Shown: piece by piece, positions 46,340 to 56,991 of the stretch
Numbering within the stretch: the first letter of the stretch is position 1
How the letters are laid out: the number at the start of each line of letters is the position of its first letter
Source of the DNA: Sequoia sempervirens
Taxonomy: Eukaryota; Streptophyta; Pinopsida; Cupressales; Cupressaceae
NCBI GenBank assembly: GCA_007258455.2
Contig: VDFB02270651.1
Location: forward strand, 488,354,905-488,418,904
DNA: 64,000 nt
Reading direction: 5' to 3'
Notes under the pieces: model-generated
Told to the model about the DNA's origin: nothing
Databases searched by the model: none
Seen by the model: the letters and a program-made list of their open reading frames with translations, nothing else
Translations under genes and position numbers: made by a program

Positions 46340-46650
46340 TGTTTGGAGGGTAGGTTTTCCTATAGAGTAGGTTTGCTTGTACAAGAGGGTAGGTTCACTT
46401 GTTAGGGAGGGCAGGTTCACCTATCCGGGAGGGAAAGTTTTCCTATAAGGCAGGTTCGCCTGTACAGGAGGGCAGGTTCATCTATAGGGAAGGTTCTCCT
46501 ATACAGGGGAAAGTTCACCTATATAGGGGTAGGTTCGCTTGTAGGGAAAGTTCACCTATACAGGGGTAGGATTGCCTATACAGGAGGGCAGGTATGCCTG
46601 TGTAAGAGGTCAGGTTCACCCCTAAAGGTCAAGTATGTATGTGGAAAAAT
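46340..46650 (-). repeat. Array of GGGCAGGTTCACCTATACA-like words, element D
   Basis: About a dozen imperfect copies, roughly 18-25 bases apart, of GGCAGGTTCACCTATA or GGTAGGTTCGCCTGTA. The core AGGTTCACCT is close to a palindrome. Confidence 0.75.
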
Positions 46651-47455
46651 CTAAACATGTTTTTGGGACAAAAGACTAAGGAAAAGAACCCAAGAACATA
46701 ACAAACAACATTCATAGGATAAGGCTAACTCGACTAAACATAAAATTACTAGTTTTTCACAAGGAAGACAGTTTAGACAACACGATCCTAAGTCTAGTAG
46801 AAAGGGGTATGGCTAGCAAAGTCTTCTATTCTAGGATGAACATGGTTTCTAGGGAGTCCTTGATATACACCCGGTATGTGAGGCCCAAACCGTGAACACC
46901 AACACATCACAAATGTGAGTCAGAAAAATTAGTGAGATACTAAAGGTTTGAACCAACTCTTCACGTCATCCCGACGCTTCACCCATTATGATGCGGATGG
47001 ATTGAAGTACAACTTTCACTCTCCCCCTTTATATACCTCATTGGTACATGTGGTTGGAATTGTCCCTTAGGGTGATGAAATCTTCAAGTAGGTCCCGTTA
47101 ATAAAAAGAAAAAAAGGGAGACACAAAGACTTGTTAGGATACGATTTCTCGTCACCCAAGATCGCCAAATGGTGTAAGGGGATTGGATACATCAAATAGC
47201 ATACTAACAAATATGAAACACAAGATTAATTGTCACCCTTAGTTAAATTATGTTCCTAAATTATCAAAAAATAAAAAAACATCAATTGATAATTAAATAA
47301 CCTTGCAAGAAAAATTTGTTAGTGATTTTTCTCCTTATTTCTTGCCAAATGTTGATTGGATGCTTATACATACATAATCAAAACACATTAGGAGGTCAGA
47401 AACACTTAAAACAACCAAAAAAAGTGCTAAAAACTTAAATTTCACCTTCTAAAAA
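46651..47455 (-). other. Leader region of element D
   Basis: No coding sequence supported. Contains a CTCCCCCTTTATATACCTC stretch near 47025. Confidence 0.45.
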
Positions 47456-47459
47456 AGTT

Positions 47460-47965
47460 GTTCAGGTCAGGTCCGCTCCTTTGTTGGGTCAGGTCTGCCC
47501 CTAGAAGAGGTCAGGTTTGCCCCTTTGTGAAAAAACTATAAATTTTCTATTTCTAGAGTCTGTGGAGGGCAAGTCCTCCCCTAGGCAAGGTCAGGTCTGT
47601 TTTGGGAAGTTAGGTCTGCCTGTCTATCAAGTTAGGTCCGCTCCTAAAGGTCAGATTCACCCCTCTATGAAAAAAATACAAATTTTCTATTTCTAGAGTT
47701 TGTGGAGGGCAGGTCCACCCTTGGGCAAGGTTAGGTTGCCTCAAGAAGTCAGCTTCACCTATATGTCGGGTCAGGTCCACCCCTCTATGAAAAATTTGCA
47801 AATCTTCAATTTCTGGAGTCTATGGAGGGCAGGTCTACCCCTGGGCAAGGTCAGGTCTACCTCTACAGTTAGGCCCGCCTATCTGTCAGGTTAGATCTGC
47901 CCTTCAAGATTAGGATTGACCCTAGATGGTCAGGTCCACCCCTCTGCTAAGTCGGGTTTTCCCAT
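47460..47965 (-). repeat. Three tandem copies of about 120-145 bp with GGTCAGGTCCACCCCT words
   Basis: Each copy has CAAATTTTCTATTTCTAGAG, then TGTGGAGGGCAGGTC and CCTGGGCAAGGTCAGGTC; copies start near 47528, 47670 and 47790. Short AGGTCYRCCCCT words fill the rest. This lies directly behind the primer site, at the start of the D leader. Confidence 0.78.
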
Positions 47966-48030
47966 CTGCAACATGAACTTGCAAAAAGTGAAAAAAATAG
48001 TAAACGTGAAAGATATAGACCCATTTGTGA

Positions 48031-48048
48031 GCCCCACCGGGTGTGCCA
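48031..48048 (-). other. Primer binding site of element D
   Basis: TGGCACACCCGGTGGGGC on the minus strand, six bases after the 5' LTR end. Similar to the site of element A. Confidence 0.72.
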
Positions 48049-48054
48049 AAATTG

Positions 48055-49252
48055 TGAATAGGTGAAAATATATATTAGAAAATGAGCAACAAAAAAAAGA
48101 GTGCAAAAAAACAAAGATTAACACCCTACACCTCAAGATTGGGTAAATAATTAGCTTAACACAACAAAATAGAAAATTTCACCTTGTCGAGTTGTTCTTT
48201 GGTTGACCCTTGATTTGTAATGTTGTATACTCCTTAGATGGCAAGTAGGTGGAGTTGCAAGATGGTTGGAGTTGTATAATAATAGATGCAAATGCTAAAA
48301 TGTGAGAATATGGCTAAGTGTGGCTTCAAATGATAAAATTGCAAGAGTTTGGCTATGACATGCAAAAGGTCCCTAAATGAGAGAAAAGAGGGGGTATTTT
48401 TAGAGAATTTTGAATTCTCTAGAGAAATGGGCGGTTGGGATTAAACCAACAAAGCTAAGATGTAGAGCTAAGGTGAGTTGAAGACTCACAAGCCCTCTTA
48501 TCTTGACATGTGGCATGTGAAGTGGCTTGGAAATGATTATGCGTAAATGAGGTGGAAGGAGGGTACATGATGTGGAAGAAGGACAAGTACTTTGCAAGTA
48601 CCTTGGGCGATGAAAAGATTCCTTGGAAGAATAAAAAGTGAATTTAAAATTCACATGATTAGGGAATCTTGTAGATAAGACAAGGTTCCAAAGGGATAGG
48701 TAGAAAGTACCTTGGATAAGATAAGGTGCGTAAAAAGGTAAGCACTTGTCACATATGACTTGATGTGACAAGTCAAAGATTCTATGGAGAAGAGTTCACA
48801 TGTGATTTGATTTGACAAATCAAAGGTCACATAGGGAAGAGAAAAATGATTTTAATATTCTTTGGAAGGATAAAAGAAATTAAAACTTCTTTGAGAGGCT
48901 GATTAGGCTAGTTAATGAAGGATTAAAGGAGGGTTAGGTGGCTATGAGAGATTAGAGGTCAACTTGCAAACATTGGAGAATGTAACACATCCTAATCAAA
49001 GATTAAGAATGTGCACATTCCTAATGATGTAATTAGGAGGTTGATGAAGATGAAGGGATGTGGCATTATTTAATTCATTTGATGAAAGGGGGAAGGTACT
49101 TAATTATTTAATTAGATACCTTAGGGATTATAAGAACTTTAGAGGTATTAATTAAATAATAGTGATATTACTTAATTATTGCAGATAAGGGGATGTTTAG
49201 ATGAAAAGGGATAAATTTGGATAAATTAAGTGTCTAAATTTAGGTGTCTACA
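48055..49252 (-). repeat. 5' LTR of element D (intact)
   Basis: 1198 bp. Starts TGTAGACACCTAAATTT and ends …CACCTATTCA on the minus strand. Matches 27234-27742 and 36824-37034. Confidence 0.9.
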
Positions 49253-49256
49253 ACTA
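49253..49256. repeat. Probable target-site duplication ACTA of element D
   Basis: Matches 27230-27233. Only four bases, fewer than the usual five. Confidence 0.5.
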
Positions 49257-49913
49257 CAATCATCAATCACCTCTAAGACCTCATCAAGGAGAGTGCATTC
49301 ATGAGTCTTACCTCCCTTGTTAGCTTCTTGATGTTGGGGATGATTAGCAAGCATCCCTGTGTCTGACTAGGAATTTGATTGTTTATCCTCCACTACATTA
49401 GTCAATATCTGTCTTTTTGTTGGCTAGGAGGAAGATGGTCGATGATTTGGATTGGGTCTTTCTTCCATGACCATTTCAAACAACTCAGGGAGAGCTTGTA
49501 GTTGGGTTGTGGAAGAATTAGTTCCATTTTCTAGTGATTTGGAGAAAGAGGGATGTTAGAGCTCTTATGGATGTGAGAAGGGTTTCTCTCTTGTTTTTTC
49601 TCATTGACATGATGAAATTTTAGGTGGGTTCCTTGACAAAGGTGAGCGGCTAGGACATATAGAGTTTTAACACTAGTGATTCCAACTAGTTTTCAATTCA
49701 CATCATTGATGAAATGTTATTCTTGTATAGTGTCTACTCCTAATTTGGGAAGAATTGACCCTATTTGTCTCATGTGATAATTGAAGTTTGGTTGCTTGTG
49801 TATACATCTACTTCTAAACTATGATGTAACATACATAACACATTGAGTGACACACCTGGTACAAAGTGAATAATAATTGAATGACCCTTTAAATGAGATA
49901 TTTATTAAATAGA
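49257..49913 (-). pseudogene. Host sequence with a broken minus-strand reading frame
   Basis: From about 49550 down to 49257 the minus strand reads as coding-like sequence with two TAG stops (…LQALPELFEMVMEERPNPNH…, then VEDKQSNS and LLDEVLEVIDD). I do not recognise the protein; an old retroelement gag is one possibility. 49560-49913 shows nothing I can name. Confidence 0.3.
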
Positions 49914-49918
49914 TGTAT
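49914..49918. repeat. Target-site duplication TGTAT, left of element F
   Basis: Matches 54942-54946. Confidence 0.9.
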
Positions 49919-50379
49919 TGAAGATAATTGATGCTGACTTGCTGGATCTTTATTTAGAAGAGAATTGATTTGAAGAAGATCCTTGTTTTTTCCTGCATGG
50001 CTATTCTTAGCTAGTTGTTTTGTTTTTAAAGTAGTTTTTTCTTTTAAAGTTTTCTTTTCTGCTTTATTCAAATAAAGCATGCAACACATGCTTAGCTTAG
50101 GAAATCTTCTGCAGTTTTTTTAAAAAAAGCTTTCCTTTGTAGTTTGCGTACAGTTTTTGAGGCTGAACCTTTTCTATTTATTTATACTCTATGTATTTTT
50201 TCATTTGGACAAGCTGCAATAAGAAGAAAAACTCTGTTCCAAAAAAGAGCAGATTATTATGAGTCTGAAAAATATTGAATAGTGTGAAATTTTATATAAT
50301 TGTTCTTTTATTATTTTTGCTGTTCAATTCTATCAGCTGGTTTTAGAGGAGAGAAGTGTTTGGTTTTTTCAAATCTACA
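49919..50379 (+). repeat. 5' LTR of element F
   Basis: TGAAGATAATTGATG…AAATCTACA, 461 bp. Contains a CTTTATTCAAATAAAG hairpin near 50065. Confidence 0.95.
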
Positions 50380-50381
50380 TT

Positions 50382-50393
50382 TGGTATCAGAGC
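50382..50393 (+). other. Primer binding site of element F (initiator tRNA-Met)
   Basis: TGGTATCAGAGC, the common plant copia primer site, two bases after the LTR. Confidence 0.9.
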
Positions 50394-50448
50394 AAGTATT
50401 TTGTTTTGGGTTTAAGATCTAGTTGTTCGAATTTCGCCAAAGATTATC

Positions 50449-51380
50449 ATGTCGAATTCTAACAACTTGCCCATTCCAGAATTTGATGGAAATGAGTATG
50501 ATTATTGGTGTATAAAAATGATGACATTTTTAATAGGAAAAAATTTGTGGGAGATTGTTGAATCAGGTTACTAAGAGCCAGCTGATTGGAATGCCCTCCC
50601 AGTCAATGAAAGAACAGCACAGAAGGAAGCTAAGAAGAAGAATTTTCAAGCATTATTTCATATTCAAATAGCTCTAGACAAGAGTTTATTTCCAAGAATT
50701 GTAGGTGCAAAGACAGCTGAGGATGCCTGGAAGACTCTAAAAGAAGCTTACCAAGGAAGTGATCAAGTCCAAGTTGTTAAGTTACAAACATTGAAGAGAG
50801 AATTTGAGAATTTAAAGATGCAAGAAGCAGAAAGTGTGAGTGAGTATTGTGTCAGAGTAAAAGATGTGGTCAATAAGATGGCTACACTTGGAGAAACTAT
50901 GAACACAAAGGTTCTGATAAAAAAGGTGTTGAGATCTCTCACACCAAGATGGAATCACGTCACTATAATAATGGAAGAAAGTAAGGATTTGACAACCCTT
51001 CAATTCGATCACCTTGTTGGATCTTTGATCTCACATGAAGAAAGATTAAAAGATTATTTTGGAGAAAGTGTTGAGAAAGCCTTTTCCTCCAAAGTACAAA
51101 TCACAAAGAATGATGATGGTAGCAGTAGTAGCAAAAGCAATCAAAGCCAAGGTAAAGGTCAAAATCAAAATAATTCAAGAGGTAGAGGCAGAGGTTTTTC
51201 AAGAGGAAGAGGTGGTTCAAGAGGCAGAGGTAGAGGAAGATTTGATAAAAGGAATGTTCAATGTTACCATTGTAATAGGTATGGACATTTTGAAAGAGAA
51301 TGTAGACTAAAAGAAGGTAAAAATGTTAATTATGCTAAAGAAAGTTATGAAAATCCTCCAGATAATTTATTCTTATCTTA
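50449..51380 (+). pseudogene. gag of element F
   Basis: ATG at 50449 (MSNSNNLPIPEFDGNEYDYW), a typical copia gag start. An in-frame TAA at 50572-50574 (codon 42) breaks it, after which the frame is open. LKREFENLKMQEAESVSEY is the UBN2/gag core. A Gly/Arg-rich tract (51180-51245) precedes the zinc knuckle CYHCNRYGHFERECRLK at about 51262-51312. Without the early stop, gag would be fused to protease and integrase in one frame. Confidence 0.88.
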
Positions 51381-52746
51381 TTCTAAAAGTGAAAATACTA
51401 GTAAAGATATTTGGTACCTAGATTCTGGATGCTCTAACCATATGTCAGGAAATGGGAAGTTGTTTTCAACAAAGGATGAAAGTTTCAAGTCAAAGATTCA
51501 GCTCGATGATGATAAATCATTGGTGGTCACTGCAAAAGGTGCTATGGAGGTCCACACAAAAGAAGGTATGAAGAGTGTTAAAGATATTTATTACACTCCT
51601 GAGTTAAAACATAATTTGTTAAGTGTTGGACAATTATGTGAGAAGAACTATAGAGTTGTCTTTGAAAATAAGAAATGTACAATTTTTGATAAGAGTCAGG
51701 GAAACAGAGTAGTCACAGTTGTTCCTATGACGAAAAATAGGATGTTCCCATTGAGATTTGGTGAACATAACAGCAGCCTTGCCAATATGGCATTTGAGGA
51801 TACAAGTTGGCTATGGCATCTAAGGTATGGCCATTTAAACTTTCACAGTTTGAAGCTTTTGACCTCACAAGCGTTAGTTTCTGGTTTGCCCAAGGTTGAA
51901 GAGCACAAGGAGGTTTGTGAAGGATGTGCTAAAGGAAAGCATGCAAGGGAAAGGTTTCCAAAAGGCACTGCATGGAGGGCCCATTATCCCCTTCAACTTG
52001 TTCATTTAGATATTTGTGGACCGATGCAAACAAAGAGTTTGGGTAAGTCATCATATTTCATCACTTTTATTGATGATTACTCACCAAAATGTTGGGTGTA
52101 TTTTTTGAAGACTAAGGATGAAGCCCTTGATACATTTAAGAGGTTTAAAGCACTTGTGGAAAATGAGAAAGGGTGCAAAATCAAATGTTTAAGGACTGAT
52201 CGTGGAGGAGAATTTTGTTTAAGAGCCTTTCAAGATTATTGTGATATGAATGGCATTAGGAGGCAACTCACCACTCCATACACACCTCAACAGAATGGGG
52301 TAGCTGAAAGGAAAAACCGCACTGTGGTAGAAATGGCAAGGAGCATGTTGCAAACCAAGGGATTGAGTAACTCTTATTGGGGAGATGCAGTTGCTACAGC
52401 AGTGTATATTCTCAATCGAAGTCCCACTAGTGCACTTGAGAAGATGACTCCTTATGAAGCATGGTATGAGAAAAGGCCTAATGTTAATCATTTCAGAGTT
52501 TTTGGTTGTTTAGCTTATGTTCATGTACCTGATCAGAATAGACAAAAGTTAGATGCAAAAAGTGAGTCATGTATTTTTGTTGGGTATAGTGAGGAAAGCA
52601 AAGCTTATAGGTTATATAATCCTCTCACTAATAAGCTTATTATTTCAAGAGATGTGATTTTTGATGAAGGGGGAGTTTATGGTCATCAAAAAGGCCATAT
52701 GGAGAAGTCAAAATCTATTTTGAATGATGATGTTGATCATGAGTAG
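51381..52746 (+). CDS. Protease and integrase of element F
   Basis: Same frame as gag. Protease: WYLDSGCSNHMSG (D-S-G) at about 51412. Integrase: HLRYGHLNFHSL and CEGCAKGKHARERFP zinc-binding part (51820-51960), then the catalytic LVHLDICGPM (52000), LRTDRGGEF (52190) and QQNGVAERKNRTV (52290), so D, D and E are all kept. FITFIDDYSPKCWVYFLK has Pro where Arg is usual. The GYSEESKAYRLYNP block near 52580 closes it. A TAG at 52744-52746 ends the frame before RT. Confidence 0.92.
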
Positions 52747-53519
52747 CCCACTAATGTTGTTCCAATTGCTTTAAATCCACCAAGCAGCCCCTCATCTAAT
52801 TCTTCAAGTCCAACTTCAACTCCAAGTTCTAGAAGGAGGTAAAAAGTTTGAGTGATATTTATCAAAGGAGTGCAAATCAAGCACATGAAGAAAATCCAAT
52901 AGGTGAGACAGTTAATTTTGCTTTATTTACCAAGGCTAATTTTGAACCATCATGTTTTGAAGAAGCATGTACTAATGAGGTTTGGATGCAAGCAATGCAA
53001 GAAGAGATGGATTCCATTCATAGGAATGATACTTGGGAGTTTATAGAGCTTCCACATGACAAAAAGAAGATTGGCACCAAATGGATCTACAAGACTAAGC
53101 ATAACAGTGATGGAAGTGTTGAAAGGCATAAGGCAAGATTAGTTGCTAAAGGCTTCACACAGAAGTATGGGATTGACTATGAAGAGATGTTTGCACCAGT
53201 TGCAAGACAAGAGACCATTAGAATGCTGATTTCATTAGCAGCTCAAAAGAATTGGAGCATACATCATATGGATGTGAAAAGTGCCTTCTTGAATGGGTAC
53301 TTAGAAGAGGAAGTATATGTGGAACAGCCACAAGGTTTTCAAGTGAAAGGAAAAGAGAATCATGTCTACAAATTGAAGAAGGCTTTGTATGGCCTCAAGC
53401 AAGCACCAAGGGCATGGTATGCAAGAATTGATGGATATTTTAGGAGAATGACTTCAAGAGAAGTAAGAGTGAACCTACCCTTTACTACAAACAAGAAGGT
53501 AATGATATTCTTATTATAA
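52747..53519 (+). pseudogene. Reverse transcriptase, N-terminal part, element F
   Basis: After the TAG a Ser/Pro-rich linker continues, and a one-base shift near 52840 changes frame. From 52848: [63 protein letters not shown] and [17 protein letters not shown], all standard copia RT blocks. A missing base near 53442 shifts the frame, leading to a false tail and a TAA at 53517-53519. Confidence 0.9.
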
Positions 53520-54493
53520 GCTTGTATGTTGATGATTTGTTGTATATGGGTAGCAGTTCTAAGATGAAAGATGAATTCAAAATTGCTATGATGAAAGAAT
53601 TTGAGATGAAAGATCTTGGTCTCACGAAATATTTTTTAGGAATGGAGGTTTATCAATGTAAAAATGAAATTTTCATTTGCCAAACCAAATATGCAAAATA
53701 TATGTTGAAGAAGTTTGACATGGTTGATTGTAAACCATACTCCACTCCAAGTGCTCATGGAGTTGTGTTGAGTAGGAATGATGGTGCTAAATTAGTTGAT
53801 GAGACTGCTTACAGAAGTATTATTGGGAGTTTGATGTTTCTAACCCACACAAGGCTTGATATAGCATATTCAGTTTCACTTGTTTCAAGGTATATGACAA
53901 ATCCATCAGAAATACACATGAAGGCAGCTAAAAGAATTTTGAGGTATGTGAAAGGCACTCTAAATTATGGTATTCATTACTATTCTTCTAAAAGATTCAA
54001 TCTTGTTGGCTTTAGTGATTCAGATTGGGGAGGTAGTATGGATGATCGTAAGTCTACATCTGGAAATTGTTTCTCTTTTGGTTCTGGTTTGATTACTTGG
54101 AGTTCCAAAAAACAAAGCATGGTTGCTCTCTCATCCACAGAGGCAGAGTATGTTGCAGTTACCTCAGCAGGTACACAAGCTCTTTGGCTTCAAAAAGTTT
54201 TAGAAGAAATTGGAGAGAAGCAGATTCAACCTACAGTGGTTTATTGTGACAATGTAAGTGCCATCAAGTTAGCAAAGAATCCAGTTCATCCAAGTAGAAC
54301 AAAGCATTTTGATTTTAAGTATCACTTCATCCGTGATTTAGTACAGAAGAAGGAAGTTGAATTGAAGCACATCAGCACTAAGGATCAGTTAACAGATATC
54401 TTCACTAAAGCAGTTGCAACAAATCAGTTTTTGTCACTTCGAGATCATATCGTGAGCCCTCTTAGCATCAAGGGGGAGTATGAAGATAATTGA
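53443..54493 (+). CDS. Reverse transcriptase C-terminus and RNase H of element F
   Basis: In the frame after the 53442 shift: the catalytic [12 protein letters not shown] (53522-53555), [15 protein letters not shown] and the thumb, then RNase H with [19 protein letters not shown] (54010), SSTEAEYVA (54135) and [14 protein letters not shown] (54243). The ending KAVATNQFL lies near 54415. Catalytic D, E and D are kept. The frame is open to 54493, just into the 3' LTR. Confidence 0.92.
54470..54480 (+). other. Polypurine tract of element F
   Basis: AAGGGGGAGTA directly before the 3' LTR. Confidence 0.88.
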
Positions 54494-54941
54494 TGCTGAC
54501 TTGGCGGATCCTTATTTAGAATAGAATTGATTTGAAGAAGATCCTTGTTTTTTCCTACGTGGCTATTCTTAGCTAGTTGTTTTGTTTTTAAAGTAGTTTT
54601 TTCTTTTAAAGTTTTGTTTTCTGCTTTATTCAAATAAAGCATGCAACGCATGCTTAGCTTAGGAAATCTTCTGCAATTTTTTTTAAAAAAGCTTTCCTTT
54701 GTAGTTTGCGTACAGTCTTTGAGGCTGAACCTTTTCTATTTATTTATACTCTATGTATTTTTTCATTTGGACAAGTTGCAATAAGAAGAAAAACTCTGTT
54801 CCAAAACAGAGCAGATTATTATGAGTCTGAAAAATATTGAATAGTGTGAAATTTTATATAATTGTTCTTTTATTATTTCTGCTGTTCAATTCTATCAGCT
54901 GGTTTTAGAGGAGATAAGTGTTTGGTTTTTTCAAATCTACA
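54481..54941 (+). repeat. 3' LTR of element F
   Basis: 461 bp, same ends as 49919-50379. Confidence 0.95.
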
Positions 54942-54946
54942 TGTAT
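54942..54946. repeat. Target-site duplication TGTAT, right of element F
   Basis: Matches 49914-49918. Confidence 0.9.
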
Positions 54947-55115
54947 ATAATATATTTGTGTTAGATTAACTAAAAGACGATTTAAAATAGTATAATATAA
55001 TACTAAAATTTTGAAATTATTACAATATTACAAAGCTTTACATCAGATAAAGGAGATTCCCACTCCGTCCACAATATTTTTTAGTTGATAAACATTATCG
55101 AGTTAAGAATGACAA
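54947..55115. other. AT-rich intergenic DNA
   Basis: Nothing recognised. Confidence 0.5.
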
Positions 55116-55119
55116 TATT

Positions 55120-55620
55120 TATGAGGCGTACACCAATCCAATCAACAATTTTTAAAGGGGCAGGCGTTGTCAATTTTTATTCTAAGCGTGGACATCAATA
55201 ATTACTCTTTTTAAGAGTGGACATCACAATCTCACGTTTTCCTATAGAAATAGAGCTGTCATTAGTAAAAGTGAACTGGATGGCAGGGAGGCATTTGGAT
55301 AGGCATTGTCAACTTTAGGCGTGGACATCAGTCATTACTTTTAAGAGTGGACGTCACAATCCTTACGTTTTTCTATAGAAATAGAGCTGTCAGTACAAGT
55401 GAACTGGATAGTGGGAGGCATTTTGAACAGTCCGTTCAATTTATCGCGTTTTGGTATCGATTGTGGTTATGTTACGGAGAGGGGCCGTAATTGAAAATTG
55501 GTTGTATCACTTGTGCTGAACTCTCCCCTTAATAAAGAGACCCAATCCCATCGACAAATTTTAAGTTGTCAGGCATTTTCAAATAAAAATTCCAGTGCCT
55601 GGGCGTGACAACCTGTATAT
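55120..55620. repeat. Diverged repeat modules upstream of the ankyrin-KAP gene
   Basis: Two tandem copies about 139 bp apart begin near 55161 and 55300: CAGGCGTTGTCAA, then GCGTGGACATCA, AAGAGTGGACATCACAATC, ATAGAAATAGAGCTGTCA and GTGAACTGGAT. Part of a third copy lies near 55545-55590 (CCAATCCCATCGACAAATTT then CAGGCATTTTCAA). Confidence 0.75.
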
Positions 55621-55699
55621 ATGTATTTTTTACTGGTTTATACAACGTTTTGGATTCCATTTTGGTTGCTTTTTTGCGTCCAGATAGTTTCGAATAGTT

Positions 55700-55795
55700 A
55701 AACATAGAGATTATTGTGGCGAAAGTTGCCAACAAGTTGCCGAGCTTCACCCGGATGGTGTTTGGCAACTGTGGAAGAAGCACAAAAGAGATGCC
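55700..55795 (+). pseudogene. Relic of a duplicated first exon of the ankyrin-KAP gene
   Basis: GCGAAAGTTGCCAACAAG and the following bases align with exon 1 from about 57000 to 57070. The strongest part is an identical TGGCAACTGTGGAAGAAGC (55772-55790 against 57042-57060). The relic has no good ATG (GTG stands in its place) and decays after the match. It suggests a former paralogue or a partial tandem duplication. Confidence 0.6.
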
Positions 55796-55919
55796 AATGA
55801 TACAGAAATTTATTCTTTAACATTATTAAAATTTGTATAAAAAAGTTTATTGTAATCTGCTGAGATAAAGTAGATGCCCATGCTCCACAAAAATTGACTT
55901 GATGGGTAGCCTGGACAAT

Positions 55920-56090
55920 GACACTGATTTTTTAAATTAAATACAGCTGTCATTTGTACGAGTAAGGTTTCAGCCTCATTTGTCATGCACAGCTTTCAGC
56001 CGTACCAGTTAATTCAATTACATAGATATTTTAAATACAGCTGTTATTTTTCGTACCAGTGGATCCCATAGGGAGCACCTCGCAGGACAT
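55920..56090. repeat. Further CAGCTGTCATTTGTAC-like modules
   Basis: AATACAGCTGTCATTTGTACGAG, CAGCTTTCAGCCGTACCAG and ATACAGCTGTTATTTTTCG lie near 55943, 55990 and 56035. They resemble the GAGCTGTCATTAGTA part of the 55120-55620 modules. Confidence 0.5.
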
Positions 56091-56190
56091 GACATTTTTT
56101 TAAAATTGTGAAAGAGCCGACATTCATATCAATCGATTACCTAAATGGCATATATATATAAAAATAAAACTCTGCGCAGCAGAGTGCCCA

Positions 56191-56211
56191 GTTTTTTTTT
56201 TTTTTTTTTCA
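56191..56211. repeat. Poly(T) tract of about 20 bases
   Basis: Uninterrupted T run; could be the A-tail of a minus-strand retroposon, not resolved. Confidence 0.7.
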
Positions 56212-56991
56212 AACATGTTTTTAAGTGGTGAAAATTAAGAACTTGAACTTGAGATCTGCATTGTTTTAAAAAAATTTAGTTAACGAATTCATGTATCATT
56301 TCTTATCTGTGATGAATAGATACTGCAATGAGAAAGTGTCGTTTTGCATTTTTACCGTGCGATAGGCTTTCCGTGACAAACCGGCGGATTTTTGTAAGTT
56401 CTAATTTTTATTATATTATTATTAATATTTAAAAAAGTATATTTAATATAATTTTTTAAATTTTTATATTATTAATTGATAAATGAAATTAATATAAATT
56501 ATTATATATAAAAAATCATGATATATAGTTTGAAATATATGTTTTCTAGAAGTAAAATTTCTAAATCTCATTTTCACTGTCTTGCCCTTCTGGTTGCTTT
56601 GGCGTTTTCTGCTTCTATAACATAACTTTATTCCCACGCACAAAATAAGAAATTATATAATCAACGGAAATAATGTATATTCGATTTTTTATATGTATCT
56701 TTTTTTTTTTAAATCTCAATTTTCATTGTGTTATCGTTGTTCTATAACATAACTTTATCTACATAAATAATACATGATCTCTATATTTTAAATTTTTATA
56801 TGTAGCTTTCACGTTTCCTGTCTGCGATAACATAACTTTATCTACATAAGTAATAAATAATTATTATGTTTAAATTAAAAATTTACCACGAGTATACTGG
56901 TCCTTACGTAGGCCTAATTCTAGCTCGATTCTCATTGTTATATAACGTCTTGCGTTCGATTCGTTTTGGATGGCTAAGGATAGAGTTTAAC
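56212..56991 (+). other. AT-rich upstream region of the ankyrin-KAP gene
   Basis: The likely promoter and 5' leader lie here. CATAACTTTATCTACATAA recurs near 56755 and 56830, with a variant (CATAACTTTATTCCCAC) near 56620. An in-frame ATG at 56866 would add 42 hydrophobic/basic residues to the protein. I see no clear core promoter. Confidence 0.4.

Larger units (their letters stand above)
27234..49252 (-). mobile_element. Element D: large non-autonomous Ty3-like retrotransposon (LARD type)
   Basis: LTRs at 27234-27742 plus 36824-37034 (split by element E) and at 48055-49252. Minus orientation is shown by a polypurine tract beside the left LTR (AAAGGGGGGGAAAA on the complement) and a PBS beside the right one (TGGCACACCCGGTGGGGC). 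ACTA flanks both ends (27230-27233, 49253-49256). The 11-kb interior holds tandem arrays, long pyrimidine-rich coding-like sequence and a G-patch motif, but no RT, RNase H or integrase. Without E, D is about 12.9 kb. Confidence 0.85.
49919..54941 (+). mobile_element. Element F: full-length Ty1/copia retrotransposon
   Basis: 5023 bp with two 461-bp LTRs that differ at about 15 positions by eye (roughly 97% identical), a perfect TGTAT duplication, an initiator tRNA-Met type primer site and a polypurine tract. Coding order gag, protease, integrase, RT, RNase H is the copia order. It is the youngest-looking element here. It is still broken by stops at 50572 and 52744 and frameshifts near 52840 and 53442. 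Confidence 0.95.

Noticed and set aside
56866..56991. N-terminal extension of the ankyrin-KAP protein from the ATG at 56866
   Set aside because: In frame, but AT-rich and without the codon pattern of exon 1; the ATG at 56992 has a better context. Left open as an alternative.
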